DNA from: Bacteroidetes bacterium OLB9
GTDB taxonomy: Bacteria; Bacteroidota; Bacteroidia; Chitinophagales; Saprospiraceae
NCBI GenBank assembly: GCA_001567255.1
Contig: LNBW01000055.1
Location: 1 to 64,000, forward strand
Direction of reading: 5' to 3'
Length of the DNA: 64,000 nucleotides
The notes under the pieces were generated by a model, which was given only the letters and a program-made list of their open reading frames with translations, searched no databases and had not been told where the DNA came from. A program made the translations under genes and the position numbers. Below are positions 1 to 11,224 of this stretch, piece after piece (position 1 is the stretch's first letter; each line of letters opens with the position of its first letter).

Positions 1-543
1 CAAAGTTGTTACATCATAGAACAATAGATCATAGCTAAACTGGTATTGTTTCTTTGCGAAATTCATCACAATTTTTTCTGCTTTATCTTTAAGTTCAAGC
101 CACTGCTTAGCAGCATCATAATAAGTTTGTCTCCGATATTTCTTTCCAAAATATTGTCCCAAAAGTTCAATAGATTGAAGTTTAGAAGCTGGCTCAAAGA
201 GCCTGATAATCGCTAAATCCAACAATAATCCACTCTGTAACTTATCTAATCCAATATGGATAAATAACCGGTGAAGTAAATCATAGAAAAAAGTGTAGTA
301 AACGCCAATAAATTGGGCCTGTGAAAGGTTAACGACTTTACCGGACTCCATTTCTTCAAACAGAAAGGATTGTTGAGATATTTTTTCAATGAAATCATAA
401 GCCAATTGAATCAGTTTTGTCTTTTCCTCTTCATTTTTTGCTGTACCAATGTGACGAATGATTTTTCTTTTTCTATTTTCAATAGTGTAAACCTGAACAG
501 CAACAGTATTCTGACTATATGAAATTAACCTGATTTTGTACAT
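1..543 (-). mobile_element. IS1634-type transposase, N-terminal part (cut by window edge)
   Basis: Reading the minus strand from the ATG at 541-543 gives 181 uninterrupted codons running off the window. The protein starts MYKIRLISYSQNTVAVQVYT, has a basic stretch ENRKRKIIRHIGTAKNEEE, and reaches LLFYDVTTL at the edge. This order (IRHIG-type N-terminus, then a YDVTTL motif carrying the first catalytic Asp of the DDE triad) is typical of IS1634-family transposases of the IS4 superfamily. The rest of the DDE domain lies outside the window. The upstream IS end must lie between 543 and the next gene at 740; I could not define an inverted repeat. The family call is from motif recognition; whether the element is complete is unknown. 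Confidence 0.8.
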
Positions 544-608
544 TTTGACCCATTAGGTCAGCAAAATACAAAATTATCAATTACAACACACTAATAATCA
601 GTTGATTA

Positions 609-622
609 ATTTTTCGAAAAAT
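609..622. repeat. 14-bp perfect palindrome between transposase and giant gene A
   Basis: ATTTTTCGAAAAAT reads the same on both strands. It lies in the divergent space between the transposase and the giant T9SS gene. It could be an operator or part of the IS end; nothing in the sequence decides this. Confidence 0.35.
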
Positions 623-739
623 AAGGGGCGGACAAGTCAGGAAAAAGGTTTAAAGGTTGAATTATAGAAAATTTTAATATTTGGCATAAATTTTGCCTTC
701 TTGATATTACTGCTATAGTCAAATCAAAAAACCAAGGTA

Positions 740-3700
740 ATGAAAATTCCCAGTGTGAGTTTTAGACTATTAATTTTGCTAATATTAATAGTGACAAATC
801 TAAAGATTGTTTATGCTCAACAAAATTGTAACTGCAATCCGGAAATCCAAATCATCTTTGATGACTGTGTAAGTGCCGGCTCTGAAACCGAAATAGCTTA
901 TTATGTTTACTTTCCAAAAGGACAATTGTCTGAGGGTAATGCTTGGATAAGGTTATTTCAAGATGATAAAATCATTGTAGATAAAGCAGTAACAGGAATC
1001 AAAGATGGATTTTGGGGCGAAGCACTTGCTATTAACCCTTTAAAAGATAGTCAGTTACAACTAGAGTTTCACTGCGATAAGGGCAAGTGTTTTACTTCGA
1101 TGACTAAAATATTAAGGGTCTTTGAGCCATATCAAATTGAAGCAACAGGTATTAGTTGTAATGGCCTTCAAGATGGCTCAGTGAACCTAACCTCATCGAA
1201 CAATGAAAACATGAATATAATATGGGTAGATGGTACAAAGAAAAAAAGTGTAACTTCATTGGCCAAAGGTGTCTATCCTGTGACTATTGAAAGTGTCAAT
1301 GGTTGTAAGGTCAGTGATACTATCCGTATTGAGGAGCCTGATGCTATACATGCTCAAGCTAAATATATTTCAGTTAATAGTGGTGGTGTAAAGCACAAAT
1401 ATATCAGGATGGATGTCTCAGGTGGCAAACCAGATTTTTTATTTGAATGGCAATCTGAAGATGGTCAAAACTCTGGAAATCAATCTTATGTAGAATGTGT
1501 GGGCAGTAATGCCTTTTCTTGTACCATTACGGACCAGTCCGGCTGTAATTTAGTCAAAGAAATAGCATTTGATGATACTCATGCTCTGTCTTTTCATCCT
1601 AAAGATGGTGTTTTATATCCTGAATCACAACTTGAGAACGGTAGTTTTATGTTCAACCTGCCAAAATGTCTAAATCCAAACCATGGAGATATTGATGGTG
1701 ATGGTACGCGGGGTAGTATTTTTGATGTCAAGTTTTTATATGATAATCAAGAGATTCAAGAACCAAAGGAATTTGTGACAGATGCAAACATGGATCTCAC
1801 AGTGGTTTTTGAAGATCATAATGGGGTTAAAGAGTATTCGAAACTCCAATTAAATTTAGGATTTTTTATTATACAGAATAATAGTTCAACTGCTTGTGAT
1901 TATTTTGATCCTTTGGAAATTGTCGCTACCACACCATCAGGAGATCCTTTGCCAGCAGGTGGAGTATTTAAAGTATTTGAGCGATCATCTAAAATTGAAT
2001 ACTCTGATGAGGTACTAGATTATGATCCCGTCCTTAATACTTGGACATGGGATCCCGGCTATCAACCACCATCTGCCAGTACTCCTTTGAGGTACATTAT
2101 TTATTATATTCTAGGTACAGACACGTTACAGAGTCAACTGAATGTGGTTTCACCATCAGGTAGTGTTGATGTACTTGTAGATGAAGTATGTGGAAATGGA
2201 GACCTTGTACAGGTACTTTGTTCGCCTAAGGACGGTATTCTAGATGGGTTGGGGCTAACTTCTGGATTTATTACATTTCCTAATAGTGATCAAATCTTGT
2301 ATTTTATTGATCCTAAATCACTCACACCAGAAGCGAAGTATAGCTATAATTACAGCATTCCACAGATGACAGGCTCTAATGGAGACCTTAGGTGCGCTGC
2401 AACAATAGTTGACTCACTAGATGTATTTAATTTTCCTTCGATTAGCATTCAACAATATAAAGAGGAAGTATGCTCTCACGAAAGAATGAATTTACTATCA
2501 GATGCTTCTTTTACTTCCGGAAGCAGTACAGACTTAAATTTTCAATGGTTCACGTATAAGAATAATGTTGCTACAGAAATTCCTGGTGCTACTAATAGTA
2601 CCATAGAGATTCCCGGTATTGAGGAATCTACAGGATTTATCGTTCAAGTGACACAATCAAACAGTTGTTCAGCACAAGACACTGGTTTTGTTTCTGTCGC
2701 CAAAACACCTAATATAAGTTCCGATCCTATAGTAGGTACTACGTGTCAAGGTACTAGTAATGCTTCTGGCGAGATAACTATCGAAGGAGTGACAGATTTC
2801 ACAGGATATGGCATATTATGGGAAGGTGCAACTACAGGAATCAGAAGGTTGGGCCATATACAAAATAATCTTCCAGTTGATACTTTCTTTATAACCGTGA
2901 CAACGCCTCCTCTAAATGCGGATAGCCTCATCTGTAATATATATGATACGTTGGTCGTCAAAGCTTTCCCAAGTATCGATATTAATTGTTCACCTTCAGA
3001 CACAACAACTAATTGTTTTGGTGATATGAATTTAGTGCGAACAGTTACAGTTAGCGATGATGCAGTGGGGCCTTTTGGATATAGTCTGGTCAGTAAGGAC
3101 GGCCCGTTTCAAAGCACTAATACGTTTACAGGACTAGGCGTAGGAGTCGATCCCTCTATATTGGAGAGAGAATATACAGTCTATGTACGGGATGTGTATG
3201 GATGCGTGGATAGTTGCGGTTTTATTATTCGCCAAAATTCACAGTTACAGACTACCTTGTCAAAAACAGATTTGTTATGCCATAATTATGCAACTGGCTC
3301 AGTTACTGCCACTGTCACCGGTGGAAAACCCCCATATAGATTTCACTGGAGCAACGGGATTGTTGAAGGTCCGACTATGGCTTCAACTTCGTCTATAGCT
3401 GGTCTGGCAGCAGGCAGTTATGCTGTGACCATTTTGGATGCTAATGATTGTGAGATTATCTCATCTGTAGTGCTCACGCAACCGGATAGGATCGTTACTA
3501 CCATTGATAGTGATGTTATTTGTCTAGATCATCTGGGTAGTGGATCAGTGTCAGCTTCAGGAGGTTCAGGTACATATTATTATACCTGGTATATCAAAGA
3601 TCCTGGAACCACAGGACTGGTAGCTGGAGACCTTATTGATGCCGGAACATCAGAAGTTAAGATTTCAGGATGGGATAAAAATGAAGGTTATGCTGATTTA

Positions 3701-6700
3701 TATGTTAGAGTAGAAGATGGTAATGACTGCCCGGTGTTAGATTCTGTAAGAATTTATTTTAAGCCTTGTTTTGATCTTGCCATTAGAAAGAGGGTAGAAG
3801 CCCCTTTAAAGCAACACTATCCAGGGGATGTAGTGTATTTTACAGTTGAGGTTTTCAATCAGGGAAGTGTTGATGCTTTAAATGTTAAGATTATAGATAT
3901 ACCGGATGATGAGATGAGTTTTTCAGCAGCTAGCAATCTAGCCTCTGTCACTGGTAATCCTAATGACTGGGTACTGGATAGTGGTGGATTTATAAGTACA
4001 TTGATACCTCGCATCAATTCAAAGGAAAAGGCAATCGTTAGAATAGCTCTAAAAATCAATGAGCATACGACGAGAAAAAACATGATTAATTATGTTCGTA
4101 TAATAGATTACGATGGAGAAATAGTCTTTGGCACAGATATTAGAATTAAAAATAAACCAAAGGATGAAGACGACCTGTCAGACTCTACTGATCCTAATGA
4201 TTTTCTGTCAGAAGTAGATGATGAAATATGTGATTCAGAAAATATAGCGGGTGAATGTACCCGAGATGATAATCCTGATGATGAGGATCAGCTGGACTTT
4301 GCTGTCGTTAGCATTTGTCCGGGAGGTGGAGCTTTTATAGATCAAGAAGTTTGTCTGACTAGCATTATGCGTACAACAGGAATACCTTTGCATACACCGG
4401 CTATTTATGATCTCCTTGATCCGGAGGGTAATGGTAATGGTGTCCTTGATAATGATAATGGTAATAAGATAGTTTCATTGCACAATAGTCTGCTTGAATC
4501 CATGTCGGGAATCAATCCTATTACTGGCAAGATAGTCTTCGGGACTGGAACTGGTGGTGCGTCAAATGGGCAACTCCAACCTAATGGAAATCTGCAAGTT
4601 AATGCAAATCAAGAGATTAAAATTTATGCAAGGCTTGTTGCTCTTGACGAGTGTCTATCTATTTCTGTATTGACTTATCATTTTACATCACAACCTGAAA
4701 TTGTCAATCAACCTCGTGATGTTACCGCGTTGATTGATGAGGAGAATGTATGTTTCACAGCTTCCGTGCAGAACCCTTCAGGCATACCATACACTTTGCA
4801 ATGGCAGGAAAGTATAAAAGGTACTTTTGTAGATTTGCCTGGAGCTAATAGCGAAAAATTGTGTATAGATACAGCAAAAGTAGATTATGATCACCGGATC
4901 TTCCGCTTGATGACTTACTCCACGGAGGATTTGAATAGGACTTGTGTGAATACGTCCGGTTCTGTATATTTAGATGTGGGTGGAGAACCTACACTTGCTT
5001 GTAATGACTTGGTGCAGATTTCTTTAGATGTCAATTGTACCGCTTTGATTACTCCTGAAATGATTAATAAGGGAGCTTATAATAGTTCAAGATTTTATAT
5101 TAAAATTGTCGATAAGCATGGTAATGTAGTGCCTAATCCTGTCACAGGTGAATATATTGGCCAACTGCTGACCGTGTATGTTATAGACAGGATAAGCGGC
5201 AATTCGTGTTGGGGAATGGTCACTATAGAAGATAAACTCCCGCCAGTGATTGAGTGCCCGCTGGACTATACAGTGAGTTGTGCTAATATAGCGTTTGTAC
5301 CACCATTTCCTGTATTTAGAGATGGTTGTGACGCTAATGCTACCATAGAGCTGATATCTAGTACTCTGACCGAGTATGAGTGTGGCAGACAAGATGATAT
5401 TATTGCTAAAAAGGTCTTTACTTTCGTTGCAAAAGATAGGTTTGGCAATGCATCTTCTCCTTGTTATGTAACGGTGTATTTTACACGAGGTAATGTGCAT
5501 AACATTCAGTGGCCTGATAATGTTAATTTGTCATGTAGAGTGGCGCCAGGTTATCCAGTTTGGGATGTGAATAGGAATGATTATCCTGATGTATCTGAAA
5601 CCGGTGTTCCTAAGGTGGATGGGCTGAATCTAGCTGTATATCAAGACGGTAAATTACTGAGTAATACCTTGTGTCATGTCAATGTTACTTATGTTGACGA
5701 ACAAGTCGCCCTTTGCGGTAATAGCTTTAAAGTAATCAGAACTTGGACTCTGCTCGACTGGTGTACTCGCGAAGTAAAGAATCATTCTCAGTTCATCGTT
5801 GTCATGGATAATGAAGCTCCACAATTAGATTGTCCTAAGGGCCAAAGTATCAAAATTTTTTACAGATGCTCATTCCTGTACAGGAACGCTACTGGTACCT
5901 GCACCTAAAGTCATTAGCGATTGTAATGACACACACTGGTCTATAGCTTATAGTGTATCTAGTAATAACGTAAGTTTGCCAGAAGATCAAATCTATATCA
6001 CTGATAATGTGGTGTTCAATGGTAGAGATTATTATATTGTGGATTTGCCTCAAGGCAAAACATGGATTAGGTATTCTGTTGTAGATGCTTGTGATAATCT
6101 GGCGTATTGTTATGTAGAAGTTGAAGTCATCGATAATATCAAACCTGTTCCTGTTTGTGATAAGCATACCGTTGTTACATTGAACGAGAGTGGAAATGGT
6201 AGGTTGTTTGCTCAGTCTATTGATGATGGCAGTCATGATAATTGTTCTAAAGTGACATTTGCTATACGCAGAATGAAAAATAATTGCGGAGTACCTTCAG
6301 ACGCGGATTGGACAGCGACTTATCTAGGCAACAAATATTATAGCTATGTTGATTTTTGTTGTTTAGACTTGAATAGTAATCTCCAGCAGGTGGAGTTACT
6401 TGTCATTGATGAAGTCGGCAATATGAATACTTGTATGACCTGGGTGGAAATTCAGAATAAAATACTTCCTATTCTGACTTGTCCTCATGATATAACTCTA
6501 GACTGTGAATCTCCTTACACACCTACGGATTTGAATTCATTTGCGACATTTAGTTCCGGATGTCCACTTTATTTCCTGGATTTTGAAGATGTTATAGATG
6601 ACCTGAAATGTGGAGAGAAGAATATTAAACGAAACTGGCGAGTTAGACAAAAAGCAGATGGCAAGACAGTGGTATCTTGCGTGCAGCGTATATTGATCCG

Positions 6701-8912
6701 AAATCTTTCTCCTTTTGATTTGAATTCAGTGATATTTCCGCCTAATGTGACACTCGTCAACCAATGTAAGGGTGTCAGTGCATTCTTGCCTGACAATCCA
6801 GCAACTGGAGGTTATCCTACTTGGACATCTATTGGTTGTTCTCAGGTAGCGGCTTCGTATAGAGATGAAGTTTATGAGGTCGTACCGGATGCCTGTTTCA
6901 AAATCCTAAGATACTGGACTGTCATAGACTGGTGCACTCATGATTTGACTGATGAAAGTACGGTCAGAAATCATATTCAAGTCATTAAAGTGGTGGATAC
7001 TGAGAAGCCAAAGATAAATTGTCAAGATCTTCGGTTTGAAATCACTGAAGGTTGTTCAAAACTTGTGACCCTAATAGGTGAAAGTGAGGATGGTTGTACA
7101 CCTGCCGATAAAATGCGGTACAGTCACTCATTGAATGGCGAGCCGTTTATTCAATCTGGTATATTCAATAGAAATTTAACGCCTGGAGAGCATAAACTTA
7201 CATGGATTGCTGAGGATAGGTGTGGCAATATAGATACTTGCAGTCAGAAGATAATTATAGTGGATGGTAAGAAGCCGTCGCCCTATTGCATCACTGTGCT
7301 GAGTACCGTTTTGATGCCTACATCTTTGAAGATAGATCTTTGGGCTAAGGATTTTGATCATGGCGCTACAGATAATTGCAGCCAGCAATTAAGATTTACT
7401 TTTGGACCTAATCCACCTGTGAGTTTTGCTAGAAAGCACTATTATAAAAATGTAAATGGTGTATCGGTCGAAGCGACCGAAGGTGAGTATTTGTCAGGCC
7501 GTGCTGAACTCTGGGATCCTGCACTGCATTCTTCATCTCGTATGTTTAATTGTGAAGATGTAGGTCTAAATGAATTAGATATATATGTGTGGGACGATGC
7601 AGGTAATAGTGATTTTTGTTCCGTGAAAGTCATCATTCAAGATAATTCAGGCCTTTGTGCATTCTCTAGATCAGTCATAGCAGAAGGTACTGTGATTGCT
7701 GTAAATGGGATGCCTATGAGTAATGTGGACACTTATATCACAAATGTACTTAATAATGAAGCTGCAGGAGTGACCACTGACAGTGCTGGATTTTATCTTT
7801 ATAATAAAATGTTGAATAATGTACCTTATAAGGTGGAGCCGGTTAAATCAGATGACTATCTCAATGGATTGACAACTCTGGACTTAGTATTAATCCAGCG
7901 TCATATCCTCGGTGTCGAATTGATAAGTGACCCTAAATTACTACTTGCAGCTGACGTCAATCAGGATGGTAAGGTGTCTGCATCTGATTTATCTGTCATC
8001 AGAAAACTTATCCTGGGTATTTCAACTACTTTGCCGAATAATCGTTCCTGGATTTTTGTTGCAAATGATGGCATGATTAGTGATAATCCATGGGATTGGC
8101 TACAAAATGCAACTTTTACAGCACTAAATAATACAACATTTACAAATGACTTCACCGGTATCAAACTGGGTGATATCAATATGAGTGCTTTTCTTTCAGG
8201 AAATGGACAATTTGTAACTTCAAGAAGCCAAATAATACCATTGATTATCAATAAAAGGGAAGTTAAGGCAGGAAAGGAAGAAAGTTTATCCGTCAGTATT
8301 AAAGACATTGACGCTATAACAAGTTTACAACTGAGTATTGAGTTGAAACCTGGAACACACTTTGTCAAAATGATTCCGGGATTACTAGACATCAAGCAGG
8401 AGCATTATAATTTAATTAATAGAGACGGAAGGCAGATACTTAACATAAGCTGGAACCAGTCAGAGCGTTTAGATATACCGTCTAATGGTATTCTGTTTGA
8501 CCTTGTTATTCAGACGGATAGCGATATGAAGACTGATGAAATATTACAAATGACCAACACAATTCCTGCCGAGTTGAGTGATCAATTGCTTAGAACTTAT
8601 CCTGTCAAACTGAGATACAAGGATATACATCATGATGCAAATGTAGGACTAATCGTGTATCAAAACGTACCCAATCCCTTTATCCAATCAACCACCGTAC
8701 GGTATCATGTGAAGGCGGCCGGAAAAGTAGATGCTAGGGTTACAGATTTAGATGGTAGATTGATCTATAGTTATGAGCAGGAGGCTAAATCAGGTTACAA
8801 TGAATTGGTTTTGAATAAGAATATTTTTAACCACAAGAGTGGAATGTATTTATTGACCATAAGTACTTCTCTTGAATCAAAAACTATCAAGATGATCTTG
8901 ACAGAGTATTGA
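740..8912 (+). CDS. Giant T9SS-secreted protein A with SprB-like and HYR-like repeats (one frameshift)
   Basis: This is one gene of about 2,723 residues, split by one extra T in the run at 5856-5861; with five Ts the frame continues as KIFTDAHSCTGTLLVPAPK. It begins with a signal peptide (LLILLILIVTNLKIVYAQ). In order I see SprB-like repeats near nt 1115-1350 and 3235-3490 (GGKPPYRFHWSNG, GLAAGSYAVTILDANDCE), a DUF11-like domain near 3770-4150 (DLAIRKRVEAP), a low-complexity acidic linker, and HYR-like modules from about 5000 to 7650 with recurring IxCPxDxTxxC and DNC motifs. A dockerin-like pair follows (LTTLDLVLIQRHILG, then VNQDGKVSASDLSVIRKLILG), then a cohesin-like beta domain, then a T9SS type A sorting domain (YQNVPNPFIQSTTVRY). 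It is probably an exported adhesin or matrix protein; binding partner unknown. Its C-terminal 600 residues parallel those of giant protein B. Confidence 0.85.
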
Positions 8913-8940
8913 AGTTATAATTATATTTGAAAAGCATGAA

Positions 8941-8970
8941 AGGGCAGCTAGATTATTTCTTGGCTGCCCT
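8941..8970 (+). terminator. Hairpin after giant gene A
   Basis: AGGGCAGC (8941-8948) pairs perfectly with GCTGCCCT (8963-8970) around a 14-base loop, 28 bases after the stop codon. There is no strong T run after it, so it may be a weak terminator or an mRNA-end hairpin. Confidence 0.5.
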
Positions 8971-9335
8971 AATTGTATAGAGCGCTTTTTATTTATTCGA
9001 CAAAGAATTTTATATAAAAATCATCTCAGATATGAGGACAACTGCAGAATTATATTATGTGTATTAAAAATCGGATTTAAAATGTGTAATATATCTCAGT
9101 CATAATAAAGAAAAATAATTTATTGGGAAGAATACTTAGCACTAATAACAAGTTCTTGAGCAAATTTTGGTATTTACTGCCATTAAAAATTTAGTGAAAG
9201 TAGCCTTTAAATTTTGTTTATTAAAGGGGTTAAACCAAGGTAAAACGACCTGTTAAAATTTAAAAGATTGTGTTAATTTTTTATAATTATGCAACTAAAG
9301 AATATTTTTGTCGCTTTATTTATAAATTAAAATAA
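8971..9335. other. AT-rich gap with no gene seen
   Basis: This stretch between giant gene A and the small lipoprotein is very AT-rich. I see no convincing reading frame, RNA or repeat in it. Only the promoter at its right end can be supported. Confidence 0.5.
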
Positions 9336-9343
9336 TAACTTTG
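9336..9343 (+). promoter_or_regulatory. -7 box of the lipoprotein/ytxJ/mnmD operon
   Basis: TAACTTTG fits the Bacteroidota -7 consensus TAnnTTTG. It ends 48 bases before the lipoprotein ATG. The nearest upstream TTG is about 25 bases away, so the -33 element is weak. Confidence 0.5.
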
Positions 9344-9391
9344 CACATTATTTAGTTTATATTTGAATTGTAATATCAGAATTGTAATGTC

Positions 9392-9536
9392 ATGAACAAA
9401 AGTATTTCAAAAAAAATTAGCTGTTGCTACAGTCCTTTTAATGATGGTGGTAATTTTTACATCCTGCAATAGAGGATACGGATGCCCTTATGAATTAAAA
9501 GCTGCTGCTCATATCGTATCTTCGGTTGTTAAATAA
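9392..9536 (+). CDS. Small lipoprotein (one frameshift)
   Basis: With seven As instead of eight in the run at 9409-9416, the ATG at 9392 opens a 47-residue peptide: MNKSISKKLAVATVLLMM, then VIFTSC as lipobox, then NRGYGCPYELKAAAHIVSS. As sequenced, the frame ends after about 22 residues. A short basic N-terminus, hydrophobic segment and Cys after TS mark a lipoprotein signal. The mature part has a Cys in GYGCPYE and is very short. It sits 10 bases before ytxJ, so it is probably the first gene of that operon. Similar tiny Cys-containing lipoproteins occur in Bacteroidota; function unknown. Confidence 0.6.
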
Positions 9537-9546
9537 TTTCCCAATT

Positions 9547-9903
9547 ATGATAGAATGGGAAAATCTGACAGACTTATCTGATCTCGACAAAGCAGATAGT
9601 TATTCATACGACAGAGATGTACTGCTTTTTAAACACAGTACTACGTGTTCTATCAGTTCTATGGCCAAAATGCGATTAGAGGCATCATGGGAGTTTAGTA
9701 ATGAGGCATTGTTCCCTTTTTATCTCGATTTGAAAAAATATAGAGATGTTTCCAATGCAATTGCTGAAAGATATCAAGTGCACCATGAATCTCCTCAGGT
9801 GTTACTGATTAGAAAAGGCGAGTGTATTTATGATGCCTCCCATTTTGATATCTCAGTAGATGAAATAAAAGAAGCACTGGACTATTATGCCACTCCATCC
9901 TGA
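9547..9903 (+). CDS. ytxJ: Bacillithiol system redox-active protein YtxJ
   Basis: A 118-residue thioredoxin-fold protein of the YtxJ (DUF2847) family, thought to act in bacillithiol-dependent redox work, for example removing bacillithiol from proteins; the exact reaction is not settled. The family motif is present: LLFKHSTTCSISSMA carries the single reactive Cys, followed by DLKKYRDVSNAIAERYQVHH and SPQVLLIRKGE, then the ASHFDI end. I chose the ATG at 9547 because the family starts directly with a short acidic N-terminus; the TTG at 9526 overlaps the preceding gene. Its last 17 bases overlap the start of mnmD, so the two are probably translationally coupled. The cytoplasmic location follows from the lack of a signal peptide. 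Confidence 0.85.
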   Translation: MIEWENLTDLSDLDKADSYSYDRDVLLFKHSTTCSISSMAKMRLEASWEFSNEALFPFYLDLKKYRDVSNAIAERYQVHHESPQVLLIRKGECIYDASHFDISVDEIKEALDYYATPS

Positions 9904-10555
9904 AATTGTTGTTTCAGGAGATGGCTCACACTCCGTAATTTCCCCCATATTTAATACGCTTTATCATTCACAACATGGAGCTCTATCTGAAGCGAAGGTT
10001 GTGTTTATTCAAGCAGGTCTTGAGTATCTGTTGGAAAAAGGATACGAAAGGATAAAGGTTTTCGAAATGGGATTTGGGACTGGACTAAATGCTGTTTTAA
10101 CCAAAATATGGGCAGAACAACACAAAGTAGAGATAATTTATCATACTGTAGAAGCTTATCCGGTAAGCCTTGACACCATTAGGCAGCTCAACTACGGTGC
10201 GCTTTTTGGACATCATGATGATTTAGTCGCACTGCATGAGTTGAACTGGGATGATCGCCATACAATAAGTGCTCATTTTACTTTTTGTAAATGGCATAAG
10301 CGCATAGAAGAACTTCAGCTTGAAGAGAAGTTTGATGTGGTGTATTTTGATGCCTTTGCACCTGCTACACAACCACACTTATGGGAAGAGGGTATTTTGG
10401 CTAAATTGTATGGATGGTTGGAGGCGGGTGGTGTCCTTACCAGTTTTTGTGCTCAGGGTGCATTCAAAAGAAACTTAAAAAAAGTTGGGTTTGAGGTACA
10501 AAGACTTCCCGGTCCTCCCGGAAAAAGGGAAATGACAAGAGCTATAAAACCTTGA
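9887..10555 (+). CDS. mnmD: tRNA (5-methylaminomethyl-2-thiouridine)(34) methyltransferase MnmD
   Basis: A 222-residue SAM-dependent methyltransferase of the MnmD family (DUF752). In many bacteria this domain is fused to MnmC oxidase; here it stands alone, as is usual in Bacteroidota. It methylates nm5(s2)U at the wobble position of tRNAs. Visible motifs are the SAM-binding VFEMGFGTGLNAVLT (residues about 58-72), an acidic EAYPVS, the catalytic-region FDVVYFDAFAP, and the C-terminal LTSFCAQGAFKRNLKKVGF with LPGPPGKREMTRA. The length fits the single-domain family. It overlaps ytxJ by 17 bases. No oxidase partner is visible in the window. Confidence 0.88.
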   Translation: MPLHPEIVVSGDGSHSVISPIFNTLYHSQHGALSEAKVVFIQAGLEYLLEKGYERIKVFEMGFGTGLNAVLTKIWAEQHKVEIIYHTVEAYPVSLDTIRQLNYGALFGHHDDLVALHELNWDDRHTISAHFTFCKWHKRIEELQLEEKFDVVYFDAFAPATQPHLWEEGILAKLYGWLEAGGVLTSFCAQGAFKRNLKKVGFEVQRLPGPPGKREMTRAIKP

Positions 10556-10680
10556 TCATCAAATGTTAATGTTCATTGCTATAAACTTTAACATTATTAT
10601 AAGAGTGTGTAACGTAAACATTCTTGATCTTTGTAACGTCTTAGTTATTGAATATTTAATCGTAAAAATTTTAGAACAAG

Positions 10681-11103
10681 ATGAATTTTTCAAGACTTTT
10701 GCCATTGATGGCAGTTATATTAATGAGCATTAATTTTGCCATAGCTCAAAGCAGTACTAAAATTCAGTACAAGCCTGGAGTGCACATGACTTTTGTAGAT
10801 GAGCACATAGATTTGGGCAAAGTTAGAAAAGGGGAGATTAAGAAATTTGATTACGTATTTACCAATACAGGCACAGAAACAATTCAGATAGATATAGCTT
10901 CCGGTTGTGATTGTACTACTATTGACTATCCAAAGAATAAAATTGCTCCGGGTCAAAAGGCTGTATTACACATTACTTTTGATAGTGGTAAAAAAGAAGA
11001 ATCTGAAACCGTCGATGTGGATTTATATCTTAAAAACAAGGATCCTAAAACAGGACATCGTATGTTGAAAATTCTGGACTACAAGTACGAATTAATAAAA
11101 TAA
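10681..11103 (+). CDS. Secreted DUF1573 domain protein
   Basis: A 140-residue protein with a signal peptide (LLPLMAVILMSINFAIAQ) and one DUF1573 beta-sandwich domain. The domain signature is clear: IDLGKVRKGEIKKFDYVFTN, then TGTETIQI, then SGCDCTTIDYPKNKIAPGQ and a C-terminal VDLYLKNKD. DUF1573 domains are common in exported Bacteroidota proteins and resemble ASH/MSP-type folds; the role is unknown. It has its own 125-base upstream space, so it is probably monocistronic, and two terminators follow. Confidence 0.85.
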   Translation: MNFSRLLPLMAVILMSINFAIAQSSTKIQYKPGVHMTFVDEHIDLGKVRKGEIKKFDYVFTNTGTETIQIDIASGCDCTTIDYPKNKIAPGQKAVLHITFDSGKKEESETVDVDLYLKNKDPKTGHRMLKILDYKYELIK

Positions 11104-11122
11104 TCATATTTGCGAATTGTCT

Positions 11123-11155
11123 GCCTGGTTCATCAATGAATCAGCAAGGCTTTTT
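11123..11155 (+). terminator. First hairpin terminator after the DUF1573 gene
   Basis: GCCT (11123-11126) pairs with AGGC (11147-11150) around an inner TTCAT/ATGAA hairpin, followed by five Ts. It is the first of two tandem hairpins. Confidence 0.5.
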
Positions 11156-11185
11156 GATTTAGTTACATGGAATAATAGAGTGGTT

Positions 11186-11220
11186 AAAAGCCTTGAGGCG
11201 ATGTGTCTCGAGGCTTTTTT
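11186..11220 (+). terminator. Second hairpin terminator, also facing the regulator gene
   Basis: AAAAGCCTTGAG and CTCGAGGCTTTTTT pair over 12 positions with one G-T wobble. It lies between two convergent genes, 5 bases from the regulator's stop codon, and could end both transcripts. Confidence 0.75.
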
Positions 11221-11224
11221 GATT

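Noticed and set aside
5087-5500. 137-codon minus-strand frame opposite giant gene A
   Set aside because: No family features; it is a shadow of the HYR-like coding sequence.
5856-5861. Programmed ribosomal frameshift in giant gene A
   Set aside because: No slippery heptamer with downstream structure is evident, and the same kind of break affects five unrelated genes in the window.
7850-8020. Dockerin-like pairs as signs of a cellulosome
   Set aside because: No scaffoldin or cellulase gene is present and such pairs are common in T9SS proteins of Saprospiria; they more likely have a structural role.
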